A stretch of DNA of 64,000 nt from an uncultured Succinivibrionaceae bacterium (GTDB taxonomy: Bacteria > Pseudomonadota > Gammaproteobacteria > Enterobacterales > Succinivibrionaceae). The stretch covers positions 1 through 64,000 of the forward strand of contig CALXOV010000035.1 in NCBI GenBank assembly GCA_944390105.1, read 5' to 3'. The notes below the pieces were generated by a model, which was not told the origin of the DNA, searched no databases, and was given only the letters and a program-made list of their open reading frames with translations. This document shows positions 26,608 to 35,384 of this stretch, one piece after another (position 1 is the first letter of the stretch; each line of letters begins with the position of its first letter). The translations under genes were made by a program, and so were the position numbers.

Positions 26608-28887
26608 AAGTTGTTGCTCCTGAACGGCAGTCGCCTCCTGCGCCACGGCGTCAGAGTCACTGCCTAAGTTGACAAAATTAAGCCGCAGCGCGTTACTGAC
26701 CACGCACAGCGAACTTAAGGACATTAAAAACGCAGCAATCATCGGATTTAACTGCCAGCCTAGGGCTGGATACAACAGCCCCGCAGCCAGCGGAATGGTC
26801 AGCACATTGTAGATGAAAGCCCAAAACAGATTTTGCTTTATATTGCGATAAGTAAGCGCTGATAAAGACAAGGTACGCTCTAAAGTCAACAGCTTTGCGT
26901 TCATGAACACAATATCACAGGCAGCAACTGCAATGTCGCTTGCGCCATGCACGCCGATACCGACATCCGCCTGCGTCAGACACAACGCATCATTCACTCC
27001 ATCGCCGAGCATAATGACCCGCTGTCCGTGCGCCTGCAGCTCTTTTATTTCCTGCAGCTTGTCGGCAGCTAGAAGCTCTGCCTTAAAGCCATCGAGCTTA
27101 AGTTTCCTGCTGATATGCGCGGCAGCAGCCTGCCGATCGCCAGTTAACATCCGGCATTTAAGCCCACGCTGTTGCAGCCTTGCAATTAAGGCCGCTGCAT
27201 CCGGTTTGAGCTCATCCCCCAACACGTAGCTCATTAACAGCGCATCTTTAGTAAAGACGTGTAGCACCACCAGCCCCTGCGCTTCACGCGTGGCGCTAAG
27301 TTCAGCTGCCGCCTGCAAAGCAGGCAACGTCGGCGCAAGCAGCTCCTGCGCCCATTTAATATTGCCGCAGTAATAGATGCTGCCGCAAACCTCGCCTTGA
27401 ATGCCTCGCCCTTCAACTGTAGCAAAATCCTTGACCGGCAGCGCTGTCTTTACTCTAGATCCCAAATCACGCACTAAGGCCCCTGCCAAGGGATGGGCCG
27501 AACAGCTCTCTAAAGACAGTGCCAGCATATCGCCAAATGGCTTAATTCCTGCCTGACCCTCTACACTATCGAGCAACTTCAATTGCCCTTGAGTTAAAGT
27601 ACCGGTTTTATCAAAAATCACGGTGTCGGCACGGTTTATCACTTCAAGCGCCTCAAGGCGGCGAAACAGGATGCCCAGCCTGGCCGCCCGCCCCATGCCG
27701 ACCATCACCGCCGTCGGAGTGGCCAGCCCGAGCGCACAGGGACAGGAGACCACCAGCACGCACAGTGCAAAATTCAAGGCCTGGGCAAAAGGGGCATACC
27801 ACAGCCAAATGCCTAAGGTTAAAAGTGACAACGCTATTACTGTAGGCACAAAATAAAAGGCAATCGTATCGGCAAGGCGCGCCAACGGAACTTTCTGGCT
27901 TACCGTATCATCCATCAGTTTTAAGATCTGCGCAAAGGTAGTATCTTCACCCACAGCCTTAGCTTCAATCTCTAAAAAGCCTTGCGTCAGCACCGTACCG
28001 GACAGTACCTTAGCGCCGCAGCGTTTGCGCTGCGGCAAACTCTCACCGGTAAGCGAGCTTTCATCCATAAAGCCGTCGCCTGACAATACCACCCCGTCTA
28101 CACCCAGACTTTCCCCCACTTTAAGCAGCACCGTATCGCCCGCTACTACTTCATCGGGGGTAAGCAGCTGCTCACTTTCCTGCCGCCGTACGCGAATTAG
28201 CTTTGGGCTTAAATCAATTAAATGAGAGATAGCCTGCGTACTTTTAACTTTAGCTTTATGCTCAAAATACTTGCCAATGCCCACTAAACACAAAATTGAG
28301 GCTGCCGATTCAAAATATAAAGGATAGGCCTGATGCAGGGCTGCGACCTCAAGGCCGGGCGCTAAACGCAGACTTTGATAGAGAGAATAAATAAAAGAAG
28401 CTGCTGAACCTAAGGCGACCAAACTGTCCATATTAGGAGCAAGATGGAAAAGCGCCTTAAAGCCGCGGATAAAATACTGCCGCTGCAGTAGCATAACGCC
28501 AAGGGCAAGCCCTCCCTGCACGGCAGCCGAGGTCGGCGCATCGGCAATTAAAGTCAGCCCCGCCATCGGTCCCATCGCCAGTAACATTAAGATCAAAGTC
28601 AGGGCAAAGGATGCATACAGACCATAGCGCTGACGCTTTAGCGCTTGATCTGCATCCTCCTGCACCGCAGCAGGCTGCGCCAAACTAGCGCCGTAGCCGG
28701 CGCTTTTGACTGCCGCACAAATTAAAGCTACATTGAGCTTGGACTCATCATAGGTAATAAGCATGCTCTGCTGCAATAAATTGACGCGGCATGAAGTAAC
28801 GCCGCATAGCGATCCTGCCGCACGTTCCACGCGTGATGCACAAGCCGCACAGCTCATGCCCTGAATCGCATATTTTTCTTCGCGCAT
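26392..28887 (-). CDS. copA: Copper-exporting P1B-type ATPase with extra C-terminal HMA domain
   Basis: Pumps Cu(I) out of the cytoplasm. 831 aa. N-terminal HMA domain with GMSCAACAS (C13, C16), eight membrane helices, the actuator-domain motif SLTGES, the transmembrane metal site SCPCALGLATP (about residue 381), phosphorylation motif DKTGTLTQG (about 426) and hinge GDGVNDA. Unusually, after the last helices and a polar linker, residues 761-831 form a second HMA domain (GMHCAHC) that begins at its own Met with an internal ribosome-binding site (see the embedded copZ-like entry). AAGGGA precedes the ATG. Confidence 0.95.
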   Translation of the reverse strand: MREEKYAIQGMSCAACASRVERAAGSLCGVTSCRVNLLQQSMLITYDESKLNVALICAAVKSAGYGASLAQPAAVQEDADQALKRQRYGLYASFALTLILMLLAMGPMAGLTLIADAPTSAAVQGGLALGVMLLQRQYFIRGFKALFHLAPNMDSLVALGSAASFIYSLYQSLRLAPGLEVAALHQAYPLYFESAASILCLVGIGKYFEHKAKVKSTQAISHLIDLSPKLIRVRRQESEQLLTPDEVVAGDTVLLKVGESLGVDGVVLSGDGFMDESSLTGESLPQRKRCGAKVLSGTVLTQGFLEIEAKAVGEDTTFAQILKLMDDTVSQKVPLARLADTIAFYFVPTVIALSLLTLGIWLWYAPFAQALNFALCVLVVSCPCALGLATPTAVMVGMGRAARLGILFRRLEALEVINRADTVIFDKTGTLTQGQLKLLDSVEGQAGIKPFGDMLALSLESCSAHPLAGALVRDLGSRVKTALPVKDFATVEGRGIQGEVCGSIYYCGNIKWAQELLAPTLPALQAAAELSATREAQGLVVLHVFTKDALLMSYVLGDELKPDAAALIARLQQRGLKCRMLTGDRQAAAAHISRKLKLDGFKAELLAADKLQEIKELQAHGQRVIMLGDGVNDALCLTQADVGIGVHGASDIAVAACDIVFMNAKLLTLERTLSLSALTYRNIKQNLFWAFIYNVLTIPLAAGLLYPALGWQLNPMIAAFLMSLSSLCVVSNALRLNFVNLGSDSDAVAQEATAVQEQQLMHKVIHIEGMHCAHCTASVLQALSALPGACEVAVSLEDKCAQGNFDSTLSNEMIAGVIGALGFSVTSIEDK

Positions 28888-28902
28888 GTTTCCCTTCGAT
28901 GG

Positions 28903-28921
28903 AACTTAACTTTATTAAGTT
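28903..28921. promoter_or_regulatory. Inverted repeat 16 bp upstream of copA
   Basis: AACTTAA-CTTTA-TTAAGTT, perfect 7-bp arms. It lies between any upstream promoter and the copA ribosome-binding site, a position suited to a repressor or a translational control hairpin. It is not a CueR-type or CopY-type (TACANNTGTA) sequence. Confidence 0.4.
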
Positions 28922-28976
28922 AGGCCCGCCATCGCCTCCATAAATACCTGCTGACAAAGCTCTCCCCAAAGCGCCC

Positions 28977-29005
28977 GCTGCCTGCACCGCCGCGTTGCAG
29001 GCAGC
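28977..29005 (-). other. Strong hairpin in the copA leader region
   Basis: GCTGCCTGCA / TGCAGGCAGC, perfect 10-bp stem with a 9-nt loop, about 90 bp upstream of copA. No adjacent T-run. Could structure the copA leader. Confidence 0.4.
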
Positions 29006-29034
29006 GTGCATTCTGCGAAAGCTTATGCTATTTT

Positions 29035-29052
29035 AGTTAGCCACAACTAACT
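29035..29052. promoter_or_regulatory. Palindromic operator AGTTAG-N6-CTAACT (copA locus)
   Basis: Perfect 6-bp arms with a 6-bp spacer (CCACAA), 148 bp upstream of copA. The identical format occurs twice at 42.0 kb, so this is very likely the binding site of one dimeric regulator. The regulator is not identified in this window. Confidence 0.55.
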
Positions 29053-29213
29053 ATAGCTAAGCGCAGGAGCTTTATCCAGCACTTTCGCTAAATCATAGTA
29101 TCATTTGAGCAAATATGCAAACGTATTTTAACCAAGGATAAAGGGCAAGTGCAGCAGGCCTGCGCATTTGCCGCTATAATAGCGAAAACCTAAAGCACCA
29201 TAAACTTAACTTA

Positions 29214-29837
29214 ATGAATAATATAGAATTTACCAAATTACAAGACCCGATGCTGTCGCATCAGGCGCGCTCGCTCTACCTATTTTTCATCCGTCCGCGC
29301 GCTGAACAGGGCCTGTATTCCGCTCCGCTAGGTGAAATGATCCATGCGTTGCACAACAGCTCTCCGGTGTGTCCGTTTACCGCCACTCCGCAGTTGTGTA
29401 CTCAGCTTATGCAAGAATTGCAAGCCGCTGGCTTTATCGCTCCGCCCACGCCCGCTGCACGCCTACAAGGACGACAGTACAGTCTACCCTTGGTCGAGGC
29501 AGAAATGGCGCAGCTCCCTGCTTTGCCCTTTGCATTGCACAGCGCGTGGCGCCCCAGCCCGGATTTTGCTCAGACCGCCCGCATGGCAGGTCTTGACAAT
29601 GCAGAATTTACGGAAAAAGAGCTGCGTGCCTTTATCAGCTATTGGCAAGGTCGCCCCGAACAGCGCAATCAGCATGCCTGGGAGCGCGCCTTTGCCCAGC
29701 GGCTGGTCAAATATCGCTCAGCGCGCGTGCGTCCTGAACGTCGCGCCGCCGCCAGTCCTACGCCACAAGCAGCCCATAGCTCCGGCATTGCCGAAGGCTA
29801 CGTACCGCGCGAACTGCCGCTTCCGCCCCAACCTTAA
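29214..29837 (+). CDS. DnaT-like primosomal/ssDNA-binding domain protein
   Basis: 207 aa. The C-terminal half reads AWRPSPDFAQTARMAGLDNAEFTEKELRAFISYWQGR...QHAWERAFAQRL (about residues 103-160), the pattern of the DnaT C-terminal ssDNA-binding domain. The N-terminal half (SHQARSLYLFFIRPRAEQGL...LMQELQAAGFI) looks like a small winged-helix fold, as in the DnaT/PriB-associated proteins. The last 40 residues are disordered, Ala/Pro-rich. A role in replication restart is inferred from the family. No good ribosome-binding site before the ATG. folP follows 31 bp later. Confidence 0.7.
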   Translation: MNNIEFTKLQDPMLSHQARSLYLFFIRPRAEQGLYSAPLGEMIHALHNSSPVCPFTATPQLCTQLMQELQAAGFIAPPTPAARLQGRQYSLPLVEAEMAQLPALPFALHSAWRPSPDFAQTARMAGLDNAEFTEKELRAFISYWQGRPEQRNQHAWERAFAQRLVKYRSARVRPERRAAASPTPQAAHSSGIAEGYVPRELPLPPQP

Positions 29838-29868
29838 TCCTCTGCACCATGTGTTCTAAGGAAAAAAT

Positions 29869-30708
29869 ATGCAGCTACAATTAAAGCATCAGACTTTAGA
29901 TTTAAGCCGCCCGCAGATCATGGGTATTTTAAATGTCACCCCAGACTCGTTCTCTGACGGCGGCACTTATACCACGATTTCCGCCGCCGTCGATCACTGC
30001 GCGCGTATGCTCAAAGAAGGCGCGGATATCATTGATATCGGTGGCGAATCAACGCGTCCGTATGCCCCGAAAGTCAGCCCCGAGGAAGAATTAGCGCGCG
30101 TGATTCCGGTAGTTGAAGCGCTGCGGCAACGTTTTGCAGTTCCTCTGTCGCTTGACACTTCCACTGTGCAGGTGATGACCGCTGGCATTGCAGCAGGTGC
30201 GGATATGATCAATGATATTCGCGCCTTAAGCCGCCCGGGTGCGCTTGAAGCTGCCGCTGCGCTGCAGGTTCCCGTCTGCCTGATGCATATGCAGGGCACG
30301 CCGCAGAGCATGCAGGTTAAGCCGCACTATGACAATGTGGTGGCGGAAGTATTGGCCTTTCTCAAAGCTCGGGCTCATGCGTGTGAGCGCGCGGGTATTA
30401 AACGGGAAAACATCATTCTTGATCCTGGCTTTGGCTTTGGCAAAAGCGTACGCGACAATTACGCCCTATTAAACGCCCTGCCCCAATTTGCTACGCTGCC
30501 CTATGCGCTGCTGATTGGGCTGTCGCGCAAAAGCATGATCGGCGCGGTCATTCATGAAAATGACCCCAAAGCTCGCGTTAATGCCTCCGCTGCCGCAGCT
30601 ATGCTGTGCGCCGAGCGCGGCGCTCACATTCTGCGCGTGCATGATGTGAAAGTCACCGCGCAGATGCTTGCGGTACTGCAGGCAGTTAAGGAGGCGGCAT
30701 GCTACTGA
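29869..30708 (+). CDS. folP: Dihydropteroate synthase
   Basis: Condenses p-aminobenzoate with dihydropterin pyrophosphate in folate synthesis; sulfonamide target. 279 aa TIM barrel. Signatures IMGILNVTPDSFSDGG (about residues 17-32) and DIIDIGGESTRP (about 56-67), then LMHMQGTPQ and ILDPGFGFGK. AAGGAA precedes the ATG. Overlaps the next gene by 10 bp. Confidence 0.96.
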   Translation: MQLQLKHQTLDLSRPQIMGILNVTPDSFSDGGTYTTISAAVDHCARMLKEGADIIDIGGESTRPYAPKVSPEEELARVIPVVEALRQRFAVPLSLDTSTVQVMTAGIAAGADMINDIRALSRPGALEAAAALQVPVCLMHMQGTPQSMQVKPHYDNVVAEVLAFLKARAHACERAGIKRENIILDPGFGFGKSVRDNYALLNALPQFATLPYALLIGLSRKSMIGAVIHENDPKARVNASAAAAMLCAERGAHILRVHDVKVTAQMLAVLQAVKEAACY

Positions 30709-31418
30709 TCGCTGCAGCAGCTGCCGTATCATCACTTTGCGCGATGGCCGCGCTGCTACTCATCGGCCTGCAGCGCATTGAGCGCATGGCCAAGTCCTTA
30801 GCGCTACTTGCCGCCGGCATGCTGCTGACTATCTCTTGCGCGCATCTACTGCCCGAAGCGCTGCACTCGGCAGCTGACAGTCATAGTTTAGGCCTGACTG
30901 CACTTATAACGCTTTTGAGCTTAATTATCCTTGAGATGGTGCTCGCCAATGGCCGCAACGGCCATCAGCACAGCTTAGGCAGCGGTGCTGCCGGTTTATT
31001 AGGCGGAACCTTGGTGCATACCGCCTGTGACGGCATTATGCTAGCCGCGGCTTTTGCGGCAGATATAAACGTGGGTTTGGCGCTGACTGCTGCCATTTTT
31101 GCCCATGAACTGCCGCAGGAAATGGGGGACTATGCGTTACTGCTTGAATGCGGCTTTAACCGTAAACAGGCCTTTGCGGTAAACCTCACTGCGCTCGTGG
31201 GCATGGTCGGCGGAGCGCTTAGTTCTAGCCTGATTCTAAGTACCATCAGTTCCCTGCTGCCCTATGCCCTGACCATAGCAGCCGCCAGCTTCATGTATGT
31301 TGCCCTATCTGATCTGCTGCCCAAGCTGCGCCACACCGCATCCCGCGGCCAACTGCTACACCGCCTTGGCAGTCTGCTTAGCGGCGTCATCTTGGCACTA
31401 CTTTTAGTACATCACTAA
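30699..31418 (+). CDS. ZIP-family divalent metal transporter
   Basis: 239 aa with about eight membrane helices. The metal-site helices are HTACDGIMLAAAF (helix 4, about residues 107-119) and HELPQEMGDYALLL (helix 5, about 143-156), the ZIP signature with Thr in place of the usual Asn in HNxxDG. A short His-rich loop NGRNGHQHSLG lies between helices 3 and 4. Likely zinc or similar cation uptake, inner membrane. Starts inside the end of folP (10-bp overlap) and so is translated from the same mRNA. Confidence 0.9.
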   Translation: MLLIAAAAAVSSLCAMAALLLIGLQRIERMAKSLALLAAGMLLTISCAHLLPEALHSAADSHSLGLTALITLLSLIILEMVLANGRNGHQHSLGSGAAGLLGGTLVHTACDGIMLAAAFAADINVGLALTAAIFAHELPQEMGDYALLLECGFNRKQAFAVNLTALVGMVGGALSSSLILSTISSLLPYALTIAAASFMYVALSDLLPKLRHTASRGQLLHRLGSLLSGVILALLLVHH

Positions 31419-31474
31419 AGTACCAAGCCAAGACCGTAAGCATTATACCGGCAATGATAAGCTTACTTAGCGGC

Positions 31475-31504
31475 AAAAGAAAAAGCCTGGGGTTGTTCCC
31501 AGGC
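31475..31504 (-). terminator. Terminator of metY
   Basis: On the minus strand GCCTGGG-AACAAC-CCCAGGC followed by TTTTTCTTTT. The gene on the other strand also ends nearby, but the T-run serves the leftward gene. Confidence 0.9.
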
Positions 31505-31537
31505 CCATTTAAATACGGCAAACTGCCGCAGCGCATC

Positions 31538-32806
31538 TTACAGTGCAGCTAAAGCTTGGCGAATATCGTCAATAATATCCTCGACATTTTCCAAACCTAC
31601 CGAGAAGCGAATCAGGCCCGGGGTAATACCGCACTCGCGCAGCTGCTCATCAGTCAACTGACGGTGGGTTGAGCTCGCCGGATGAAGCACACAGGAGCGA
31701 ATATCCGCGACATGCACCTGCAGCGAGGTCAGCTTCAGGCTATCAATGAATTTGGCTCCAGCTTCACGGCCGCCTTTAATCTCAAAGGAAATAACGCCTG
31801 ACGCACCGTTCTTTAAGTATTTCTGCGCCAGATCATAATTGGGCGACCCCTCAAGCCCTGGATAACGCACTTCGCTGATCTGATCCTGCGAGGCTAAGAA
31901 GCGGGCTACCTTTAAGGCATTCGCGCAATAACGCGGCATGCGCAGCGCCAGCGTCTCCAGACCTAAATTAATATAGAACGCGCCCTGCGCAGTCTGGCAG
32001 CAGCCCAAATCGCGCATCAGCTGCGCACGAGCTTTTACAATATAAGCAGCCTTACCGAAGGTCTTGGTGTAGACAATGCCGTGATACGACGGATCTGGCG
32101 TCACAAACTCCGCAAAGCGCGGACTTACCGTCCAGTCGAAATTGCCGGAATCCACAATCACACCGCCGACCTGTAGCGCGTGGCCGTCTAAGTATTTAGT
32201 AGTCGAATGCACCACAATGTCAGCCCCGAACTCAATCGGGCGGCATAAAATCGGAGTAGCAAAAGTATTATCGACGATAAGCGGCAAACCAGCTTCATGC
32301 GCAATTTTGGCAAAGCGTTCAATATCCAGCACATCCATTGACGGATTGGCAATGGTCTCGCCGAAAATCGCCTTAGTGTTAGGACGGATCTGCGCTTTAA
32401 TTTCCTCATCGCTGGCGTTTTCATCAATAAAGCTAACTTCAATGCCAAAGCGCTTTAAGGTCACCGCAAATAAATTGAAAGTGCCGCCGTAAATGCTGCT
32501 GGCGGACAACACATGATCGCCCGCTTTTGCTAGCGTCATGAGGGAAATGAGACTTGCCGCCTGACCTGATGAAGTGCACATGGCACCAACGCCGCCTTCT
32601 AAAGCCGCAATTTTCTGCTCCACCGCATCCACCGTTGGATTGCTCAAACGGGAATAGAAAAAGCCCGGGAGCTCTAAATCAAACAGCTGCGCTACCTGCT
32701 TGGTCGAGCTGTAGGTAAAAGTAGTGCTCTGTACAATAGGCAGCACGCGCGGCTCGCCGTTCTTCGGCTGATAGCCCGCATGCAGGCATAAAGTCTCTAA
32801 TTCCAT
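31538..32806 (-). CDS. metY: O-acetylhomoserine aminocarboxypropyltransferase (sulfhydrylase)
   Basis: PLP enzyme making homocysteine from O-acetylhomoserine and sulfide, i.e. direct sulfhydrylation for methionine synthesis. 422 aa. N-terminal ETLCLHAGYQPKNGEPRVLPIVQSTTF, YSRLSNPTVDAVEQKIAALEGG, PLP Lys in VVHSTTKYLDGH (about 207-218) and the C-terminal RFSVGLENVEDIIDDI. Length and motifs fit MetY rather than MetB/MetC. ATG 32806 has AAGGA 6 bp upstream; a TTG at 32812 is less likely. Confidence 0.93.
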   Translation of the reverse strand: MELETLCLHAGYQPKNGEPRVLPIVQSTTFTYSSTKQVAQLFDLELPGFFYSRLSNPTVDAVEQKIAALEGGVGAMCTSSGQAASLISLMTLAKAGDHVLSASSIYGGTFNLFAVTLKRFGIEVSFIDENASDEEIKAQIRPNTKAIFGETIANPSMDVLDIERFAKIAHEAGLPLIVDNTFATPILCRPIEFGADIVVHSTTKYLDGHALQVGGVIVDSGNFDWTVSPRFAEFVTPDPSYHGIVYTKTFGKAAYIVKARAQLMRDLGCCQTAQGAFYINLGLETLALRMPRYCANALKVARFLASQDQISEVRYPGLEGSPNYDLAQKYLKNGASGVISFEIKGGREAGAKFIDSLKLTSLQVHVADIRSCVLHPASSTHRQLTDEQLRECGITPGLIRFSVGLENVEDIIDDIRQALAAL

Positions 32807-32812
32807 AATCAA

Positions 32813-33161
32813 TCCTTTTTAAACTAAGAGAAAAAATCCCCGACTAAGTGTTAAAAGCAAATTCTGAGCGCTTCATGTTAATCCAAGCCTTACGTTCTGT
32901 ACCAGCGCTGTGCCGTTATCGCACTATTTTGACGCACAATCCCACAGCTTATGGCGCTTGTGCTGTATAGTGCCGCAGAATACCGCACCACACAGCGCTG
33001 CCACGGCGCCTGAGCCGTGGTTTTATGCACTAAAATCAGGCATTCAGAGCCTTTTACCGAAGCAGCCCTCACTGTAGACTTGCACCGCTCAATCCCCGCT
33101 TTACAATAAGCTCACAGTTTTAGAGCATAATTGCTTATTTACCCTATACGAGGAGATTTCT
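32813..33161. other. Intergenic region with an orphan terminator-like hairpin
   Basis: No protein gene. CCACGGC-GCCTGA-GCCGTGG-TTTTA (33001-33024, plus strand) resembles a weak terminator although no rightward gene precedes it; a TATAGT at 32966-32971 could start a very short transcript. The right part holds the promoter of the binding-protein gene, with ACGAGGAG as its ribosome-binding site. Confidence 0.35.
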
Positions 33162-33938
33162 ATGTTATCCGTCAAGACGCTGCAGGCTGCCTTCGGCTTT
33201 GCTGTATTGAGTGCCTGTGCCTGTTTGTCTTCTGCCAGCGCGGCAAGCGCGCAGGTGATCCGCGTCGGTGCCGAGCCGGCCTATGCCCCCTTTGAGTTCA
33301 TGGATGAGAACACCAAACAATTGACCGGCTTTGATATTGAGCTCATCGACGCTATTGCCAAAGCCGAAGGCTGCACCATTGAAGTCACCACCATGCCCTT
33401 TGACGCCTTAATCCCGGCACTGTTTACCAATACGATTGACGTTGCCCTGTCGGCGATGACGATTACCGAAGAGCGTCAGAAGCGCGTCGCTTTTTCTGAA
33501 CCATATTATCAGTCCGGTCTGACCATCCTGATCCGTAATGAAGATAAAGATGCACTCAAAAGCGTCAAAGACTTAGAGCATGAAACCATCTGTGTACAGA
33601 TCGGTACAACCGGCGCTTATTATGCTGAAGAAATTCCCGGAGCTACCGTCAAGCAGTTCAATTCCGCACCAGAATCTTACTTAGAGCTTAAAGCCGGCGG
33701 CTGCCGCGCAGCAATTAATGATCGCCCGGTCAATGACTATTATTTAGCCACCACTCAGTCCTCAGGCATCATGTCGCTGCCTGGCACTTTATCGGCCGAA
33801 AATTACGGTATTGCTATCAATAAAAACAATACCCAGATGCTACAGCTAGTCAACTCCGGCTTTGCCAAAATCAAGGCAGACGGAACTTACGATCGACTGT
33901 ATGCCAAATGGTTCGGTGCCGCCGACGCAGCTGAATAA
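33162..33938 (+). CDS. Amino-acid ABC transporter substrate-binding protein
   Basis: 258 aa, SBP family 3. The exported N-terminus (residues 1-30) contains LSAC, which could act as a lipobox, although cleavage by signal peptidase I after ASA is equally possible. Mature protein starts VIRVGAEPAYAPFEFMDE and has GFDIELIDAIAKAEG, the DVALSAMTITEERQKRVAFSEPYY family signature region and the C-terminal DGTYDRLYAKWFG. Resembles ArtJ/HisJ-like polar amino-acid receptors. No permease or ATPase gene is adjacent, so it uses components encoded elsewhere. A terminator follows. Confidence 0.88.
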   Translation: MLSVKTLQAAFGFAVLSACACLSSASAASAQVIRVGAEPAYAPFEFMDENTKQLTGFDIELIDAIAKAEGCTIEVTTMPFDALIPALFTNTIDVALSAMTITEERQKRVAFSEPYYQSGLTILIRNEDKDALKSVKDLEHETICVQIGTTGAYYAEEIPGATVKQFNSAPESYLELKAGGCRAAINDRPVNDYYLATTQSSGIMSLPGTLSAENYGIAINKNNTQMLQLVNSGFAKIKADGTYDRLYAKWFGAADAAE

Positions 33939-33973
33939 AGTCTAAAGCTACCCCTCCCCGGCGCGCAAAATGG

Positions 33974-34002
33974 AGTCTGCCCCCTAAGGCAGGCTCTTTT
34001 TT
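33974..34002 (+). terminator. Terminator after the binding-protein gene
   Basis: AGTCTGCC / GGCAGGCT, 8-bp stem with one G-T pair, followed by CTTTTTT. Confidence 0.85.
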
Positions 34003-34175
34003 ATGCCAGTTTTATGGCATAAGGTGAACTGCCATCTTGTGAAGATGCGGGCAGCTTATGCTTAAGGTTATAATGAGTGGCAGTGCGCTTCCGTCTGCCC
34101 CCTAGGTCTAAAGCGGTAACGGCGCTGTATAAATCGATGGCTTCGGCCTTATTTCTACCCTGAAGTGATGTTGCC

Positions 34176-35375
34176 ATGCTTGCTTTCCCGCTGACTTTAA
34201 GCATTGCGCTGCGCTACGCCTTTGCGCGCCAAGCGCATAAATTTGCTTTCTTTGTGGCCATCCTAGCCGCCCTCGGTATTGCCATCGGAGTGGGGGCACT
34301 GATTACCGTTTCCGCGGTTATGCAGGGGCTACAGGATCGATTAAAAAGCGCAGTGTTGTCTACCACCCCGCATGTTGTAGTTACACTTAAAGATGACGCC
34401 ACCCTACCCTGGCTGCTACAGCAGCCTGAAGTTATCGCTGCACTGCCGTTTATGCAAGGTTCGGTGCTACTGCAGACAGCTCACGGGCTGCAGCTGGCCC
34501 AGTTGCAGGGCTATGCCTTAGAGGGGCTGCGCTTAAATCAAGCAGCAGATTCTGCTGCCGCCGCAGCCATCGCTGCACTGCCCACGCCTCCTGAAGCGAG
34601 ATCTTACGGATTGATTGCACCGCAGAATTTTCTTATAAGCAATAATTTAACGCAAGGATCCAAGGTACGGCTGATTGCCACGCAGAATGCGCGCTATACT
34701 CCCTTGGGATTAACCCCATCCCAGCGCTGGTTTACGGTAGAGCAGGCCGCGCCGCTACCGCTGCCGGCAGGGTCAGAGATAACTTTAATTGCCGCACTGC
34801 AAGATGTGCAGCGCTTGCTGCGCAGTAGCGAGCCGCAGGTGCGTCTTTTTCTGCAGGATCCGTTTTTAATCAGCCCCCTTAGCGCCAAATTAGAGCAGGC
34901 CGGTCTCACTTTTTCCGACTGGCGCGCCTCGCAGGGTGATTTTTTTAAGGCAGTAGCCTTAGAAAAACTCAGCATGTCGCTGATGTTGTGCCTTATCATC
35001 TTAACTGCCGCCTTTAACATTTTATCGGCGCTAACCATGCTAGTAAGTGCGCGGCTGCGTGAAATTGCCGTGCTTAAAACCCTAGGCTTAAACCGCCTGC
35101 AGATCCTTGCCATTTTTATGCTGCAAGGCATTATCTGTGCTGGATTTGGCGTGCTGCTGGGCATTATCTGTGGCGTGCCGCTGGCACTAAACGCGCAGAG
35201 CGTCTTGGCACTATTTAATATCACCATCACGCAAGGCACATTGCCAATTGTGGTGAATGCAGGCAGCATTGTCGGGATTGCGCTAAGCTGCTTAATTCTT
35301 GCTGCACTGTGCACGCTGTACCCGGCGCTGAAGGCTGCCTCGTGTGATCCGGCACGCCATTTGGCAAGTTTATAG
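34176..35375 (+). CDS. lolC: Lipoprotein-releasing system permease LolC
   Basis: 399 aa. One helix near the N-terminus (FFVAILAALGIAIGVGALITVSAVM), a large periplasmic domain (about 45-265), then three helices ending LAALCTLYPALKAASCDPARHL. With LolD and LolE it detaches lipoproteins from the inner membrane and hands them to LolA. Compared with the second permease (lolE) it has the more divergent N-terminus; assignment as LolC follows gene order. AAGTGATGTTGCC precedes the ATG without a strong ribosome-binding site. Confidence 0.88.
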   Translation: MLAFPLTLSIALRYAFARQAHKFAFFVAILAALGIAIGVGALITVSAVMQGLQDRLKSAVLSTTPHVVVTLKDDATLPWLLQQPEVIAALPFMQGSVLLQTAHGLQLAQLQGYALEGLRLNQAADSAAAAAIAALPTPPEARSYGLIAPQNFLISNNLTQGSKVRLIATQNARYTPLGLTPSQRWFTVEQAAPLPLPAGSEITLIAALQDVQRLLRSSEPQVRLFLQDPFLISPLSAKLEQAGLTFSDWRASQGDFFKAVALEKLSMSLMLCLIILTAAFNILSALTMLVSARLREIAVLKTLGLNRLQILAIFMLQGIICAGFGVLLGIICGVPLALNAQSVLALFNITITQGTLPIVVNAGSIVGIALSCLILAALCTLYPALKAASCDPARHLASL

Positions 35376-35384
35376 GAGACAAAG

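Larger units (their letters stand above)
28888..29213. other. Divergent intergenic region between copA and dnaT-like gene
   Basis: Holds the regulatory elements for copA (leftward): an inverted repeat near the start codon, a strong hairpin at 28977-29005 and an AGTTAG-N6-CTAACT operator at 29035-29052. Further right (29060-29213) no strong promoter is obvious; TATAATAGC at 29176-29184 could serve as -10 for the rightward gene. Confidence 0.5.
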
